Positions 43,438-52,741 are shown, numbered from the stretch's first letter. The stretch is 64,000 nucleotides of DNA from Paenibacillus sp. ACRRY (GCF_022346995.1 NZ_JAKRNM010000001.1:1178001-1242000); one strand, 5' to 3'. Made by a program: numbers and translations. Notes: generated by a model not told the origin, from the letters alone.

Positions 43438-45681
43438 TCACAGCTCTAGTTTCATTTTTCGATAGGCGCCCGGCGTGACATGCTCTTTTTTGCGGAACGA
43501 TCGAATAAAGTTCTGCGAATTCTGATAGCCGAGACGTTCTGCGATATCCTTGATCGGCATGTCTGTATCAACCAGCCATTTCCTCGCCACTTCAAGCCGG
43601 AACCCCATCAAATAATCGCTGAAGGTCATCCCATATTCTTTGCGGAATATGCTGCTGAGATAATTGGGGGTATAATGCAGCCTTTCGCTAATGGATTCGA
43701 GTGAAAGATCCTGATCATATTCCGTACGAACAATAGCAGCGATCTGATCAGCGACCGAACGAAATTGGTGGTTCGCCTTTTCCTGCATACTAACAACCAT
43801 TGGATAAATGACTTCATGAACCAAAATATGCTCGATCTCCTCCGGGTTTAGCGTGTTCAGGAGCCTCTGGTACAGCGTGGCATTGCTCTGAGTTAACAAA
43901 ACTTCTGCCCCGATCAGCTGCTCCAGATGGATCAGGTTGTTCACGAATCGAATCAGCGTGATCTCCAGGTTCATTGGATTCTGGCTATGCTTCATCATAT
44001 CGGCCAGAAGAGGATACAGCGTCCGGGTTGCTTCATCCTTGTCTCCAAGCCGAATGGCATCAAAGAGCTGGGATTCCAGCTCCTTGGGGTAATGAAGTAA
44101 CGTTGGTCCGGTATTCCCTCTAGAGATATCTTCATAAAAGATGACGGATTCCTTACCCAGTTTCAAGCGCTGATATAACGCTTCAAGACTCATTGCACAT
44201 GCTTCACGGCTGTTCATTAGATCCTCATAAGGTGCACTAACACCCACACTCACCGAGGCATTCCAATAATCTCTCGAAGAAATGATCATATTCTTCGCAT
44301 ATTGCGAGATCAGGTTCCGCATCTCAGCTACTTTGTCCGAACTGCAAAACAATAACGTCGCTTGAGTGCGCTCGTTCAATACGACGGGCAGCATGCGTTC
44401 TGTCTCCGGAATAATCTCTTGTACCAATTGGTTTACTGTAAGTAAAAGAATATCTTTGTCCGACAGTGACCCTTCACCGCATCGATCCACTTGGATCAGC
44501 ATCGTGATGAAAACCGTACTGCTGTCGATGTTATATCCGAATCGCTCCAGATTCTTCTCTACTTCTTCTCTTGTCAGACGGTTCTGTAGTAAATTAAGAA
44601 CAAATTGGGATTCGAGTTTAGGTTTTTCAAGCTGAATGAGCTGTTCCAGATCCTTTTTCTCGGATACGATTGAATCGATCGACTGAATAATCCAATCGAC
44701 TTCATCCTTGACCATTGGCTTGGAAGTGTCTGCCAGACTCTTTTGAATTTTGCGAAAAGGCTTGGTGAGATAGATGGAAATGATGTAAGCTATAATGACC
44801 ATAAGCCCCATGATCACGATCCCCATCACAATAAGACCTATTCGGATCGGCGTTAAGGCGCCGCTGACTTCTTTGGGGTCAAGCAGCGTAACATACGTCC
44901 AGCCATTGTAATCTGATCGTGCGTATAGGGCGATGATTTTATCCCCCGTCGTGCCTGGCAGTTCCAATTGCCCAGTCTGTGCTTGATTGACAGTACGCTC
45001 GCTGATAAGTTTCATTTGCTGGTTGGATAAGTGCTCTTGATCCGACTTCGTTGTGTACAGGGCCTCCCCTTGTTTGTTTAAAATATAGATGGATGTATTC
45101 GGCTTAACCAAAAGCGAACGATTAAGCGTCTGAAGGGAGAGATCTGACAAAGCAATGGCTTGTTTTTTCTTGGAATGTACAGGAAGTCCCTGCAGGAGCC
45201 GGATACCATCTGCCGTTTTCGTCCAATATAAGCCGCTGCCTTCCTGCTCTGCGAACTGATTCTGATACTCCTGTGTCTCTTCAGAAGTCAATCGGAACAC
45301 CGTACCATTGGACAAACTCCACTTCTGCTGCAAGCTGACTAATGTGTACTGAACTCCTTCAAGACCCATCGTAGCAATATAGCCCAGTTGAGACTTCAAC
45401 TCCCGATACGCTTCAAATTCCTGTTCCGTCATCGGACTATTGATGACCGATCGAAATGACGGAGTCGTGCTATAGGTAGCAAACGCATATTCTATGGTTT
45501 GAATTTTCTGTTCCAACGTATTACGAATCTGTGTGATTAGGCTCTGTTGGCCGTCTCCTACCCGGTCCACGACTGAATTGGTGGTTGAGATATAGATGTA
45601 ACTCCCAAAGCTGATAACAATACCAACACTAAGGAGCAGAACCGGAATAAAAATATTGTAAAACGTTTTACTTTTTCTCAA
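43438..45681 (-). CDS. Membrane-anchored AraC-type transcriptional regulator
   Basis: One-component regulator of 747 residues. An N-terminal membrane segment (about 10-30) and a second (about 280-305) enclose an extracellular sensor of Cache type; a HAMP-like and linker region follows, then a C-terminal AraC domain with YTPNYLSSIFRKEYGMTFSDYLMGFRLE and LGYQNSQNFIRSFRKKEHVTP. It thus senses outside and acts on DNA directly, without phosphorelay. The start is the TTG at 45681, eight bases after GGAGGG, giving RKSKTFYNIF; the frame extends to 45720. It converges with the permease gene and has a perfect cre core upstream. It probably controls the surrounding pectin locus. Confidence 0.88.
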   Translation of the reverse strand: MRKSKTFYNIFIPVLLLSVGIVISFGSYIYISTTNSVVDRVGDGQQSLITQIRNTLEQKIQTIEYAFATYSTTPSFRSVINSPMTEQEFEAYRELKSQLGYIATMGLEGVQYTLVSLQQKWSLSNGTVFRLTSEETQEYQNQFAEQEGSGLYWTKTADGIRLLQGLPVHSKKKQAIALSDLSLQTLNRSLLVKPNTSIYILNKQGEALYTTKSDQEHLSNQQMKLISERTVNQAQTGQLELPGTTGDKIIALYARSDYNGWTYVTLLDPKEVSGALTPIRIGLIVMGIVIMGLMVIIAYIISIYLTKPFRKIQKSLADTSKPMVKDEVDWIIQSIDSIVSEKKDLEQLIQLEKPKLESQFVLNLLQNRLTREEVEKNLERFGYNIDSSTVFITMLIQVDRCGEGSLSDKDILLLTVNQLVQEIIPETERMLPVVLNERTQATLLFCSSDKVAEMRNLISQYAKNMIISSRDYWNASVSVGVSAPYEDLMNSREACAMSLEALYQRLKLGKESVIFYEDISRGNTGPTLLHYPKELESQLFDAIRLGDKDEATRTLYPLLADMMKHSQNPMNLEITLIRFVNNLIHLEQLIGAEVLLTQSNATLYQRLLNTLNPEEIEHILVHEVIYPMVVSMQEKANHQFRSVADQIAAIVRTEYDQDLSLESISERLHYTPNYLSSIFRKEYGMTFSDYLMGFRLEVARKWLVDTDMPIKDIAERLGYQNSQNFIRSFRKKEHVTPGAYRKMKLEL

Positions 45682-45767
45682 AGTACAGTTCCCTCCTTCC
45701 AACATTGTAGCGTTATTCACTGGTTATCCATCGGCATACAAATATCGAAGATCAATGATTCATTCAA

Positions 45768-45783
45768 GTGTAAGCGATTACAA
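45768..45783. promoter_or_regulatory. cre (CcpA) site upstream of the membrane AraC regulator
   Basis: The core TGTAAGCGATTACA matches the CcpA consensus TGWAANCGNTNWCA at every defined position. It lies about 87 bases upstream of the start at 45681, so the regulator itself is expected to be catabolite-repressed. Confidence 0.72.
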
Positions 45784-45915
45784 ATAAAGGAGGAGAAATT
45801 CTTGCTTTCTCCCTCCATTTGGTAATATTCACTTGAATTTTAACACAGCAAATGATATGAGTTTAGACATAACGTATTAGAAAGTAGCCAAATATTGCAC
45901 AGGAGTGATTGAATC

Positions 45916-46710
45916 ATGCTGCCATTTTACGAGATTCGCAAAGATGATTTTGCAATTATCCGCAATGCCAGGCAAATCGCTTTTCCCACACATATGCACA
46001 GTGCAATTGAGGTATTGTACGTCTTCTCAGGCACACAGTCTGTCGAGATTAGCGACGTTTCTTATGAATTGCAACCAGGTGACGCAGCTGTCATTTTTCC
46101 GGATATCATTCATCGATATGTTAAAAGTGGTCAACAAACTGCAAATGCCATTCTGCTTATTATTAATCCCAAAGTATTTGAAGGCATTTTCCCCGATTTC
46201 AATCAGCTTCAGCCTGTAACTCCCTTTGTTTTGAAGAAATATGTACATAAAGATGCGGTGTATGCATTTAGAAAGGTGAAAAAAGAAGATGACTATGCCA
46301 TCAAGCTTGGTTGGGCCCATATCATCTTGTCGCATCTGCTGTCTCAAACCCAGCTGGAACAGCGACAACGAACTCCTGTACTGGATATGCCTCATAAAAT
46401 TATGGAATACATGGCTAATCATTTTACGGAGCCCCTCTCCCTGGACACACTTGCTGCCGAGTTTAATGTGAGTAAATATTATATATCCCACATCTTTTCC
46501 ACACGGATACAGATGAATTTTCGCAATTACCTCTCCATGTTGCGGGTCGAATATGCAGCCAAATTAATCCGAACTACGAATGTATCCTTAACCACTGTAA
46601 GCAGCAGTGCAGGCTTCGAAAGCCAGCGGACATTTAATCGCGTTTTTCAAGCCATGTATGGAATTACACCCAGGGAATTTCGAAATAATGTGAGCACCTA
46701 CTTAAAATGA
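45916..46710 (+). CDS. AraC-family transcriptional regulator with cupin domain
   Basis: Regulator of 264 residues. The N-terminal half is a cupin-like sugar-binding region (HMHSAIEVLYVFSG, SYELQPGDAAVIFPDIIH). The C-terminal AraC domain has FNVSKYYISHIFSTRIQMNFRNYLSML and AGFESQRTFNRVFQAMYGITPREF. Start ATG at 45916 with AGGAGTG eight bases upstream. It is divergent from the membrane AraC regulator and next to the SDR gene; which genes it controls is not evident. Confidence 0.9.
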   Translation: MLPFYEIRKDDFAIIRNARQIAFPTHMHSAIEVLYVFSGTQSVEISDVSYELQPGDAAVIFPDIIHRYVKSGQQTANAILLIINPKVFEGIFPDFNQLQPVTPFVLKKYVHKDAVYAFRKVKKEDDYAIKLGWAHIILSHLLSQTQLEQRQRTPVLDMPHKIMEYMANHFTEPLSLDTLAAEFNVSKYYISHIFSTRIQMNFRNYLSMLRVEYAAKLIRTTNVSLTTVSSSAGFESQRTFNRVFQAMYGITPREFRNNVSTYLK

Positions 46711-46736
46711 CAACAAACCAAAATAGGAATTAAAAA

Positions 46737-46758
46737 AAGGCTCCCTTCAAGGGAGCCT
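46737..46758 (-). terminator. Terminator of the SDR gene
   Basis: Minus strand: AAGGCTCCC and GGGAGCCTT pair around a short TT-AA tip, followed by TTTTTAATT. It lies 22 bases beyond the SDR stop at 46780 and may also serve the converging AraC gene. Confidence 0.85.
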
Positions 46759-46779
46759 CCTTCATATTAAAATCCATAT

Positions 46780-47526
46780 TTATTTAGCAAGATATCCGCC
46801 GTCTACGAAGACTGTAGTTCCTGTAACGAAATCATTTTCGGCCAAGAATACGACTGCATGTGCAATTTCTTCCGGTTTGCCCAGACGTCCAATCGGATGT
46901 TTAGCAACCAGGCTATCATAGAACTCACCAAGAGCTTCTTTGTTTACCATGCCACTTTCCACAAATCCAGGAGCAACTGCGTTGACACGGATATTACGGT
47001 CAGCATACTCCAGAGCGAGTGATTTCGTAATTTGGTTGACTGCACCTTTACTAGCCGCATAAGGCATGGATGTTGGTTCACCAACGGAGCCTAGGATCGA
47101 AGAAGTGCTGATTACAGATCCTCCGCCCGTTTTCAGCATTTCACGGATCGCATATTTCGCACCGTAGAATACGCCGTCCTGGTTGATAGCAATGACACGT
47201 TTGTATTCTTCGTCAGTCAATTCGTGCGAAGGCTTTTGCACACCAATGCCTGCATTATTGAAAATGACATCCAGTTTACCAAACTGTTTCACTGTTTCTG
47301 CTACCAAGTTTTCAACTTGTTTTTCGTCGGCAACATTGACTTTAATGAACAGTACATCATCATTATATGTTTGTTTTAATTCCTGCTCGGCAGCTTTACC
47401 GTGCTCTTCATTATAATCTGCAATAACAACCTTCGAACCTTTATCCAAGAAGGCTTTTACTGTAGCCAAACCAATTCCGGAAGCTCCGCCTGTAATGATT
47501 GCTACTTTGTCTTTAAGATTAGTCAT
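46780..47526 (-). CDS. Short-chain dehydrogenase/reductase
   Basis: NAD(P)-dependent oxidoreductase of the classical SDR family, 248 residues. Cofactor motif ITGGASGIGLA near residue 12-22, NNAGIG, catalytic Ser in STSSILGSVG, and the YAASKGAV segment with catalytic Tyr and Lys; PGFVESGMV follows. The C-terminus FVTGTTVFVDGGYLAK is typical. The cofactor preference may be NAD, suggested by acidic IADYNEEHG after the second strand. Start ATG at 47526 follows GGAGGAATCACC. The promoter lies in a nested dyad shared with the Lrp regulator. Confidence 0.94.
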   Translation of the reverse strand: MTNLKDKVAIITGGASGIGLATVKAFLDKGSKVVIADYNEEHGKAAEQELKQTYNDDVLFIKVNVADEKQVENLVAETVKQFGKLDVIFNNAGIGVQKPSHELTDEEYKRVIAINQDGVFYGAKYAIREMLKTGGGSVISTSSILGSVGEPTSMPYAASKGAVNQITKSLALEYADRNIRVNAVAPGFVESGMVNKEALGEFYDSLVAKHPIGRLGKPEEIAHAVVFLAENDFVTGTTVFVDGGYLAK

Positions 47527-47855
47527 GGTGATTCCTCCAGTAATTGTTGTAATTTAGACAAAACTAAACGTGATTTATATGTAACCATAATCATATGGTT
47601 TAAGCAATAACGTGAGTTTTGTCATTTATTTGACACAATTAATCGTACTCCTGTTAATGAGTATTGTCAAGCTACTATATATTTACCAGTTAACATATTA
47701 AGTAATATTAAGCAGAAATATTGAAAGCAACTCGCAAAAAAACTCCTCATTCCCTTGCGTTTGTTAGTGTGTTCCAAATCACTGGGATTATGTACCCCGC
47801 ACGGGCGGGCTGTCTTATTTTCTGTTACAATATGAAGCGGAAAGGAGTGAGACTC
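47527..47855. other. Divergent regulatory region between the SDR and Lrp/AsnC genes
   Basis: This 329-base gap holds no gene. Near the SDR start is a nested dyad at 47557-47623. A plus-strand promoter is suggested by TTGACA (47630-47635) and GTTAAT 17 bases further on. The remainder up to the Lrp start at 47856 shows nothing else I can name; a frame upstream of the Lrp gene is an extension without ribosome binding site. Confidence 0.6.
47557..47623. promoter_or_regulatory. Nested dyad operator candidate upstream of the SDR gene
   Basis: Outer arms GACAAAACT (47557-47565) plus ACGT (47568-47571) and ACGT plus AGTTTTGTC (ending 47623) enclose an inner dyad AACCATA-ATCA-TATGGTT (47583-47600). 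Both are centred near 47590. Large concentric dyads of about 65 bases suit an oligomeric regulator such as Lrp/AsnC, encoded next door. Confidence 0.6.
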
Positions 47856-48302
47856 ATGCTAGATTCAATTGATAGTCATATTCTACGAAGACTGGCTCAA
47901 AACAGCCGGATATCCTATACCGATTTGGCCAAAGAGGTTGGATTGTCTGGTGTTGCCGTCAAAGAGCGCATAGACCGGCTTGTCAATCAAGGAATTATTG
48001 AACAGTTTTCCATTGTGATTAGTGCCGAAAAGCTCGGCAAAAAGATATCCGCCTATTTGGAGCTTGAAGTGGAACCTGCACATTTGAATCAGATCATAAA
48101 TGTGCTGAAACAAAATGACCGAGTTGCTGTGTTATACGAAATGACAGGCCCCTGCATTCTCCATATACATATTCTTGTCGAGAGTATTGAAGAGATGGAA
48201 CAATTCATGAATGAATCCATCTATTCGCTGGAAGGTATCGTCCGCGCTGAAACCCAGATTCTGATGAAACGACACAAAAATCAGGATGGATTGAATATTT
48301 AA
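47856..48302 (+). CDS. Lrp/AsnC-family transcriptional regulator
   Basis: Regulator of 148 residues. An AsnC-type helix-turn-helix comes first (ILRRLAQNSRISYTDLAKEVGLSGVAVKERIDRL), followed by the RAM/Lrp ligand-binding domain (SAYLELEVEPAHLNQII, VAVLYEMTGPCILHIHILVES). The ATG at 47856 has AAAGGAGTGAGACTC upstream, so I used it rather than the upstream frame starting at 47721. It is divergent from the SDR, which may be its target; the effector is unknown. Confidence 0.92.
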   Translation: MLDSIDSHILRRLAQNSRISYTDLAKEVGLSGVAVKERIDRLVNQGIIEQFSIVISAEKLGKKISAYLELEVEPAHLNQIINVLKQNDRVAVLYEMTGPCILHIHILVESIEEMEQFMNESIYSLEGIVRAETQILMKRHKNQDGLNI

Positions 48303-48306
48303 AAAA

Positions 48307-48341
48307 CAAGAACCGTCAGGCATAAAGACCAACGGTTCTTG
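48307..48341. terminator. Bidirectional terminator after the Lrp gene
   Basis: CAAGAACCGT, loop, AACGGTTCTTG, flanked by A and T stretches. It separates the Lrp gene from the converging acetamidase-like gene. Confidence 0.82.
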
Positions 48342-48378
48342 TTGTTAATATTAAGGTATTATTGCTTTATGAAATGGG

Positions 48379-49932
48379 TTAGTTTGTCTTCGAAAGCTTG
48401 GCTTGATAGAAATCGACGAAGTACTCGCTTACCTCCGCTGACTTCTGGGCATTTAATTGAATAGGAGCAATCAATCTAACGGTTTCTCCATTGAATGCAG
48501 CCTTCGTTTCTCCAATCTTTGCTGACAGTGTATTGCCATTATACAGAATTGAAACCATTTTCGTTTTTGGCTCCCATTCGATCTTGGCACCAAATTGTTC
48601 AAAGCTGCTGCGTAATGGCGTCATAGTCCGTTCAGCTTCTCCAAACAATTTTTTGTCAATAATAGCATGAACTCCCCAGTTCCCATCGACCACCTGAGTA
48701 ACTCCGAAATCGGTGGTTACCGACATTAAAGAGTAAGCCTCGTCTTCGGTTAGTTCCATGCCTCTCACCAGAAACGCCTTGGTTTTATGCGCCGCATCTT
48801 TCATCGCCTTGTCGAGGGAAGATTTATTGAAGATTTCCTTCTGGGCATCCTCACCCAGTTCTTCAAGATGGTTCGCGTAGCTGAAACCATGGACTACCCA
48901 CTCGTTCTCATTTTCCAGCAGCGGGAAATTTAACGACTTTAATTTGTTATCCAGCTGATCCTTTTTATGAAGAATAATCTGAACATCTCCGGTTACAGAA
49001 GTTTCAATGGCTGTTCCATTTAATTCAGAGTCTCCTTGCCCTGCGTGCGGATCACCGATCGACAGCAGTGCTCCCGGGACGGAAACCGGATAGTACATGG
49101 TTGCTCCTTCGGTAACACGCCAGTCATCGATATTTCCGCCATAATAGGAAGGTGGAACGGAATCAACGATATCCGCTTCCTTCGGAGCTACACTCATGGT
49201 ACCGAAATGGAGCCGAACAGGCACTCGAACGTCTTTCAGAACATTATGATTTTCCTCCACCGTTGTATGGTCGACAACCACACCTGGATAATCTATTGTA
49301 GGATGCACAGTTCCATCCGGATCCGTTTGAGGTGTCCATCTGTAGCTATACAGTGCCTTAGCATAATCCGTACCGCCTTCTGAATCCATCTCGTAAATGG
49401 TCACAACCTCACGAGTCACCGGTTCTTCTTCCATCTCGCCATATAGCAGCCCCCAGTTTGCAGCCACGTTGGAACCATACGTTTTCCCTGCATATTCGCC
49501 GTTGCCATTAGGACGAAGTTTCATATCCAAAATCTTCACTTCCAGTACATCTCCCGGTTCCGCTCCTTCAACCGCGATTGGGCCTGTCATGATATGTACT
49601 CCCGGACCACGATCTGCTTCCGTCTTCTCGGATTCGGTCCAATGAAAAATATCTTCGACACCTGCGTCACCTTTGATCATTCGTTCATAATCGTCACCGG
49701 AATGGTGAGTAATCGCATCCACCGTAACGATATCTCCGGAGTTGACGGTTAGTACCGCTTCACCCTTGCCGATATTGCCCCACCGGACATTTTCTGAATT
49801 CGCCTTCAGGACATGTGTCTTTGGCTTGATCGACACTTGATCAATGTCAGCATTAACTACATTCACACCTGGTATTAGCAGTGAACCAATGGATAAAGCA
49901 GCGAAAACCTTCCATTTCAATCGATTTCCCAT
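48379..49932 (-). CDS. Secreted acetamidase/formamidase-like protein with C-terminal beta domain
   Basis: Protein of 517 residues combining the FmdA/AmdA amidase fold with a C-terminal domain of copper-amine-oxidase-N type. Signal peptide 1-28 (MGNRLKWKVFAALSIGSLLIPG...). The amidase part (about 40-430) has THHSGDDYERMI, GPGVHIMTGPIAV, LHFGTMSVAP and the conserved GDPHAGQGDSELNGTAIE. The last 80 residues (MTPLRSSFEQFGAKIEWEPKTKMV...) resemble the wall-associated domain common in Paenibacillus surface proteins. Family enzymes hydrolyse formamide or acetamide in the cytoplasm; here the export signal suggests extracellular action. Start ATG at 49932 follows GGAGGAGTTATGA. Confidence 0.88.
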   Translation of the reverse strand: MGNRLKWKVFAALSIGSLLIPGVNVVNADIDQVSIKPKTHVLKANSENVRWGNIGKGEAVLTVNSGDIVTVDAITHHSGDDYERMIKGDAGVEDIFHWTESEKTEADRGPGVHIMTGPIAVEGAEPGDVLEVKILDMKLRPNGNGEYAGKTYGSNVAANWGLLYGEMEEEPVTREVVTIYEMDSEGGTDYAKALYSYRWTPQTDPDGTVHPTIDYPGVVVDHTTVEENHNVLKDVRVPVRLHFGTMSVAPKEADIVDSVPPSYYGGNIDDWRVTEGATMYYPVSVPGALLSIGDPHAGQGDSELNGTAIETSVTGDVQIILHKKDQLDNKLKSLNFPLLENENEWVVHGFSYANHLEELGEDAQKEIFNKSSLDKAMKDAAHKTKAFLVRGMELTEDEAYSLMSVTTDFGVTQVVDGNWGVHAIIDKKLFGEAERTMTPLRSSFEQFGAKIEWEPKTKMVSILYNGNTLSAKIGETKAAFNGETVRLIAPIQLNAQKSAEVSEYFVDFYQAKLSKTN

Positions 49933-49968
49933 TCATAACTCCTCCTGTCATCTTCTCATGTCATATTA

Positions 49969-50015
49969 GTTAACTTGTTATGAACCGAAGTATAACAGAC
50001 AATCCGAAAGTTAAC
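49969..50015. promoter_or_regulatory. Inverted repeat upstream of the acetamidase-like gene
   Basis: GTTAACTT (49969-49976) and AAGTTAAC (50008-50015) are an inverted repeat, 8 of 8 bases, spaced by 31 bases in an AT-rich region upstream of the start at 49932. It could be a paired operator; no specific regulator is indicated. Confidence 0.35.
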
Positions 50016-50131
50016 AATATAAAGTTTTAATCGTTTTTTGATTTATTTTCTTAATATAAACAGCGAAAATATATTAATATTATTAACTTTTACAAATCCT
50101 CCAGAGATTCTATGATCTAGTAACACAATAA

Positions 50132-50159
50132 AAGAAGTCGCCACTTGGGCGACTTCTTA
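50132..50159 (-). terminator. Operon-end terminator of the shared GTCGCC family
   Basis: AAGAAGTCGCC and GGCGACTTCTT pair perfectly around a short loop, with TTTTATTG on the minus strand. It lies 12 bases after the stop of the GH95-type gene and ends the large operon that begins at 63195. Confidence 0.88.
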
Positions 50160-50170
50160 AGCGTCTCATA

Positions 50171-52741
50171 TTACACCGTGTTCAGTTCCACTGACCACTG
50201 TTCCCCCTCTTCTAATTGAAGCAGGAATGCACCGTTTTCCATGGAGATTGATTTGAATTTCTTCTCCCCGCGCTGTTTACATAAGGAAATATCAACCCAG
50301 TCTGGAAGCTGAAGTTTCGTAGACACCGGCCGAATGGCGGCTAACTCGGCTTGAAATGTCCCTGACACGCGGTCCCATGTTAGCGACAGAGTGCCTCCGT
50401 GTATGCGCCAATTCTGAAGCTCTCCACGCAACATTCTGGCAGGAAGTGCCGGGAGCAGCTTGATCCGTTGAGGCGAGACCATAAGCAGCATTTCCTGTAC
50501 GGCATTAACCCAGCCCATATTGGCATCCAGCTGAACTGGAGCTGTATCTAACGTCAGGCATATTCCCATATTGCGCCAATCGTTATGAAGTGTGAATCCG
50601 TTAGATAGAACACAGGACCGGGCAAGATGATCCAGACTGTCCAGAGCCCGTTCTCCGTCGCCCAGCCGGGCATAAATCGATGACATGTGAGCCAGGGACC
50701 ATCCACTCTGTGCTCCAAGTTTCCGCTGGTGTACTGCTTTCTCGAAGGCTTCAAATAGTAGTGGGTCGTCTTCAAGGCTGACTTCCTGTCCTGGAAAAAC
50801 AGGGTATAGATGGGACAGATGACGATGATCTTGCCGATCCTCAAACGCAGGATGAAGCCATTCCTTGACAGCCCCCTCCTCATTCAACATGTATGAAGGC
50901 AGACGTTTAAGCATGGCTTCCCACTCTGGTATTTTGCTGGTGTGAGCACCGATTATCCGACTCGCTTGTATGGTATGCTGCAATAATTCCTTAATGATGG
51001 CGACGTCCATTGTGGCATTAATGGCTGTAGGCATGGGATGCGCGAGCTGCTTTCCATCCATTGGCATGAAATTCTGCGGTGTGTTCTCGGGTGAAACGGA
51101 TGGATATATCATATACATTCCCTCTTCGTCCAGCACCAGAAAATCTTCATAAAACTGCACTGCCTCTCTCATAAAAGGCAACGCCTGCTCACGCAGAAAT
51201 TGCAAATCACCCGTATACCAAAAATGCTCATAATAATGTTTGGCCAGCCACCCGGCTGCTCCGGTCCAGTTCATGATGACAGGAACAATCTGATTAGGGA
51301 TGCCCATGTCTGGCGTAGTTCCAGCGGGGATGTAGATCCCGCGACAGCCATAGAGCTTGCGTGCATTTTCCTTGAAGACATCCATCAAACCGTTGTAATA
51401 CCGAAACAAAGACAGGTTCATGCAGGACAATCCCCCAACCGCCGAATGCCAATACATCATCTGCACATTTTCATTCGCCATGTGATGACCCCAGATTAAT
51501 CGGTAATCTCCTCCCCATAGTCCGTAAAGACCAAAAGGTATATTTCCTTCCTCAGAGGTTCCGCTAATGAATAAATATCGACCATATGCCCACATCTTGC
51601 GAATCAGCCCCAAGGGAGCTTTGCCTTCATAGGCATTTAGCAGAAGCTCTTCATTACTGAGTCCGTCATCAGCCGCATCATCCAGATCAAGCTCTACGGA
51701 GTGAAACAGCGGCTGATGAAGCTCCTTGTGTCTGGATAACATTGAATTATAATCAGCATCTAACCCTGCCAGCTCCTGCTTCAGCCGTGCCCATTCCTCT
51801 TCTCGCTTGCCTGTAACAAACAGTTTAACGAGAACGAGCACATCGCCTGACGTTTCGAACGGGAGTACTGCGTGAACTGCTTGTCTTCCGCTGTCATCAT
51901 GCTGATCCTTGTCTGGAATGGCAACCCCTTTTCCCGGGAAATGTAATGCTCTCCGGGATGGCCTCACTCCAGCCCCAGGTTCATCTTCCACACAGATTAG
52001 ACGCATTACAGCGCCATAATCCTGTCCATCGTCATTTCTGCCACCATAAAATACGTATTGCTCATCTTCATCCGTTCTGACCATGACGGACATCTTCAGT
52101 TCCTTAAACTCTTCATCTTCCCGCTCATGGTCACCTGGTGGAAATTGAAGCCCCACACTTCCCGATATCATTGGCGTACTTCCTGTTTCCCGAACCTGTG
52201 GAGAATCACTCGTGCTCAATACTTCAGCGTTTATTTTGAACACCACACAATCATCTGCACGAGAGACAAAGAGACTCCTTGAAATTTTTCGTTCCCCTTC
52301 CTCCCAGCAGACATGAATTTCTCCCGTTTCCATATCCAATTCCCTGCGATAATGGTGAAAAGCGTTGTCACAATTCATGGTGAGTGACAATTCAGCCAGA
52401 GGAAAACGAGAGGATAGTTTGGAAGCATATCCTTCCGCTTGCACAGCACGGGTCAGATGCCAGCTTGCCTCCGAATATTCCCCAGCATCCATAAGTCTCC
52501 GAGTCTCCTGCAATGTGTGACTGACGTCGGGGAGTTCATCCTTTCTTCCCCAATGCCATAGTTCACCATGCTGCAGTAAAATCACCTCTTGATGTATACC
52601 ACCTCGCACAGAGGCACCCATTATTCCATTACCGGAAGGAAGAGCCTCCCGCCACATCCCCTTCCACCATGAAGCGGGATACTTTAGAATCATTTTGTTT
52701 TTGTCGGGTCTGCCCGCTTGAAATCCGATAGATTTCTTCAC
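50171..52741 (-). CDS. GH95-type glycosidase (alpha-L-fucosidase/galactosidase)
   Basis: Intracellular glycosidase of 856 residues of family GH95, which releases alpha-1,2-linked L-fucose or L-galactose from side chains. N-terminal beta-sandwich (MILKYPASWWKGMWREALPSGNG), then an (alpha/alpha)6 barrel. Conserved catalytic-region pieces are visible: NENVQMMYW (the Asn pair), YPSVSPENTP (the catalytic Glu), HRHLSHLYPVFPGQ. The start is the GTG at 52741, overlapping the previous stop by four bases (GTGA), with coupling; MILKYPASWW at 52693 would be an alternative but lacks a ribosome binding site. It is last in the operon. Confidence 0.9.
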   Translation of the reverse strand: MKKSIGFQAGRPDKNKMILKYPASWWKGMWREALPSGNGIMGASVRGGIHQEVILLQHGELWHWGRKDELPDVSHTLQETRRLMDAGEYSEASWHLTRAVQAEGYASKLSSRFPLAELSLTMNCDNAFHHYRRELDMETGEIHVCWEEGERKISRSLFVSRADDCVVFKINAEVLSTSDSPQVRETGSTPMISGSVGLQFPPGDHEREDEEFKELKMSVMVRTDEDEQYVFYGGRNDDGQDYGAVMRLICVEDEPGAGVRPSRRALHFPGKGVAIPDKDQHDDSGRQAVHAVLPFETSGDVLVLVKLFVTGKREEEWARLKQELAGLDADYNSMLSRHKELHQPLFHSVELDLDDAADDGLSNEELLLNAYEGKAPLGLIRKMWAYGRYLFISGTSEEGNIPFGLYGLWGGDYRLIWGHHMANENVQMMYWHSAVGGLSCMNLSLFRYYNGLMDVFKENARKLYGCRGIYIPAGTTPDMGIPNQIVPVIMNWTGAAGWLAKHYYEHFWYTGDLQFLREQALPFMREAVQFYEDFLVLDEEGMYMIYPSVSPENTPQNFMPMDGKQLAHPMPTAINATMDVAIIKELLQHTIQASRIIGAHTSKIPEWEAMLKRLPSYMLNEEGAVKEWLHPAFEDRQDHRHLSHLYPVFPGQEVSLEDDPLLFEAFEKAVHQRKLGAQSGWSLAHMSSIYARLGDGERALDSLDHLARSCVLSNGFTLHNDWRNMGICLTLDTAPVQLDANMGWVNAVQEMLLMVSPQRIKLLPALPARMLRGELQNWRIHGGTLSLTWDRVSGTFQAELAAIRPVSTKLQLPDWVDISLCKQRGEKKFKSISMENGAFLLQLEEGEQWSVELNTV

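Noticed and set aside
47721..47855. N-terminal extension of the Lrp/AsnC regulator
   Set aside because: The ribosome binding site AAAGGAGTG lies before 47856 and Lrp homologues begin near MLDSIDSHIL.
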